In this document: in pieces, positions 63,121-64,000 of the stretch
How positions within the stretch are numbered: the first letter of the stretch is position 1
Layout of the letters: every line of letters begins with the position of its first letter
Assembly (NCBI GenBank): GCA_030407005.1
Contig: JAUDYN010000003.1
Location: forward strand, 1,426,001 to 1,490,000
From: Desarmillaria ectypa
Lineage: Eukaryota; Basidiomycota; Agaricomycetes; Agaricales; Physalacriaceae
Direction of reading: 5' to 3'
Length of the DNA stretch: 64,000 nucleotides
The notes under the pieces: model-generated
Seen by the model: only the letters and a program-made list of their open reading frames with translations
What the model was told of the DNA's origin: nothing
The model's database searches: none
Made by a program: the position numbers and the translations under genes

Positions 63121-64000
63121 CTATTCCCCATCTGTAGTCTCTTCTAAGAGGATGTGTTCCCCATCAGTGTTGTTCTTGTCCATGCCAACTATGAGGAAAC
63201 CAACGAAGACCATGATAGCTCCAACCACAACTTTGGCGTGTATCAAATTGCCCAGGAATAGGTCTCCAATGACCGCAAGCGGGATCGTAAGGCTGAGACC
63301 AATGGTAACAACCAACGGGGTCGTCTTTAGCATTGCAAGCACATATAAGTAATCGCTTGACCAAGTTATCGCCATCTGAAATGACGTGTAAGTAGCTATA
63401 GATCGAATTTAGGTTGAGACGTACATTAATGAGTAAAATCGTGACTTCTCTGCTGCTACTTGGCCATTCTAAGTTTTCCACGCCCGCAACGTGGAGCAAC
63501 ATTCCGATAGGCCAGTAAGCAAGTATATTGAAAAGACCCACAAACCCAAAGAAGAGTTGCATGTCGATTCGAGACTCCGACTTTATTCTTACTTTGAGCA
63601 AAATGACATAGAGCGCGTAAAACACGGCAGAGATGAGTGCCAAGGTGTCCCCCAGGATGGCATGCGGTGCGATCTCATCACTTGCAACTGATTGTGACGA
63701 ATCCGAAACTGAAACAAGAAGCACTCCTGAAAAACTGGTGTTTCTCCGTGATGAACAAAACCTGATCCGAGAAGGGAAGGAAAGCATACCTCGTTAGAAC
63801 GGCGCAGACTTTCTTAAAAGTAAGCGTCTCCACGTTGAACATCCGGCCGATACCCAAAGTGAAGAACCCTTGTCGTTAATTAGATACTGCTCGATGAAGA
63901 GGACAGGAAGACGTACCGCTCATACTGGATAAGATGGTTGCACTAGCGACGCTAGTGTAATCTAACGATGCATTGACAGCCCAATTCGCGATGAACCTGA
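63121..64000 (-). CDS. Drug/metabolite transporter, SLC35F5-like (5' part missing)
   Basis: Multi-pass EamA-fold membrane transporter; the window ends inside the gene, so its N-terminal helices are missing. Read from the edge inward: ASLDYTSVASATILSSMSG splices to FFTLGIGRMFNVETLTFKKV, CAVLTR joins GVLLVSVSDSSQSV, and a loop (DEIAPHAILGD) follows. Then TLALISAVFYALYVILLKVR, MQLFFGFVGLFNILAYWPIG, TWSSDYLYVLAMLKTTPLVV and TIGLSLTIPLAVIGDLFL. The last segment is AKVVVGAIMVFVGFLIVGMD and the acidic tail ends HILLEETTDGE. The stop is at 63121-63123. The pattern matches SLC35F5 and yeast YML018C/Thi74. The transported substrate is unknown. Confidence 0.8.

Overview
This is a gene-dense stretch of a fungal nuclear chromosome, almost certainly a basidiomycete of the mushroom-forming type (Agaricomycetes). 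The reasons are many short introns (about 48-60 nt, GT-AG with one apparent GC-AG), intergenic gaps mostly under 500 bp, genes on both strands, and families such as a DUF6697-like protein and a tandem-cupredoxin GPI protein. I see no transposon, rRNA, tRNA, CRISPR or viral sequence. Every gene model was built by reading exons across introns by eye. Start and stop positions are usually firm, but some internal splice sites are approximate.

Layout. 1-8.1 kb: 3' part of APC4, a bZIP factor, GPI2 (PIG-C), a 90-residue SVIP-like protein and an orphan Cys-rich membrane protein. 8.2-13 kb: ARP1 (dynactin), RPS24, a DUF4870/Tic20-like membrane protein and an orphan secreted glycoprotein. 13.3-23.8 kb: a multi-LIM protein, an MBD4-type DNA glycosylase overlapping tail-to-tail with a cytochrome b2-type dehydrogenase, a SAP/coiled-coil orphan and a Fus3/Kss1-type MAP kinase. 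23.8-29.7 kb: the largest intergenic region (1.36 kb), a tandem cupredoxin GPI protein, CBF5 and RPL22. 29.8-41.5 kb: two large ATPases, a DHX29-type helicase and INO80. 42-50.8 kb: fumarase, PEX11, CMC1, lipoyl synthase, a GT8 glycosyltransferase and KAE1. 51-64 kb: the DUF6697-like coiled-coil protein, pyruvate dehydrogenase E2, exosome CSL4, NudE, ES2, NIP30/FAM192A, an SRF1-like membrane protein and a partial SLC35F-type transporter.

How the genes relate. Most are conserved housekeeping genes. Mitochondrial/peroxisomal metabolism is well represented in 42-55 kb (fumarase, PEX11, CMC1, lipoyl synthase, and the lipoylated E2 that the synthase modifies). Two dynein-pathway genes (ARP1, NudE) and two ribosome-related genes on one divergent promoter (CBF5/RPL22) are also present. 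The least understood items are the SVIP-like protein with an exact VCP-interacting motif, the adjacent Cys-rich membrane protein only 55 bp away, the SAP/coiled-coil protein, the secreted glycoprotein and the DUF6697-like protein.
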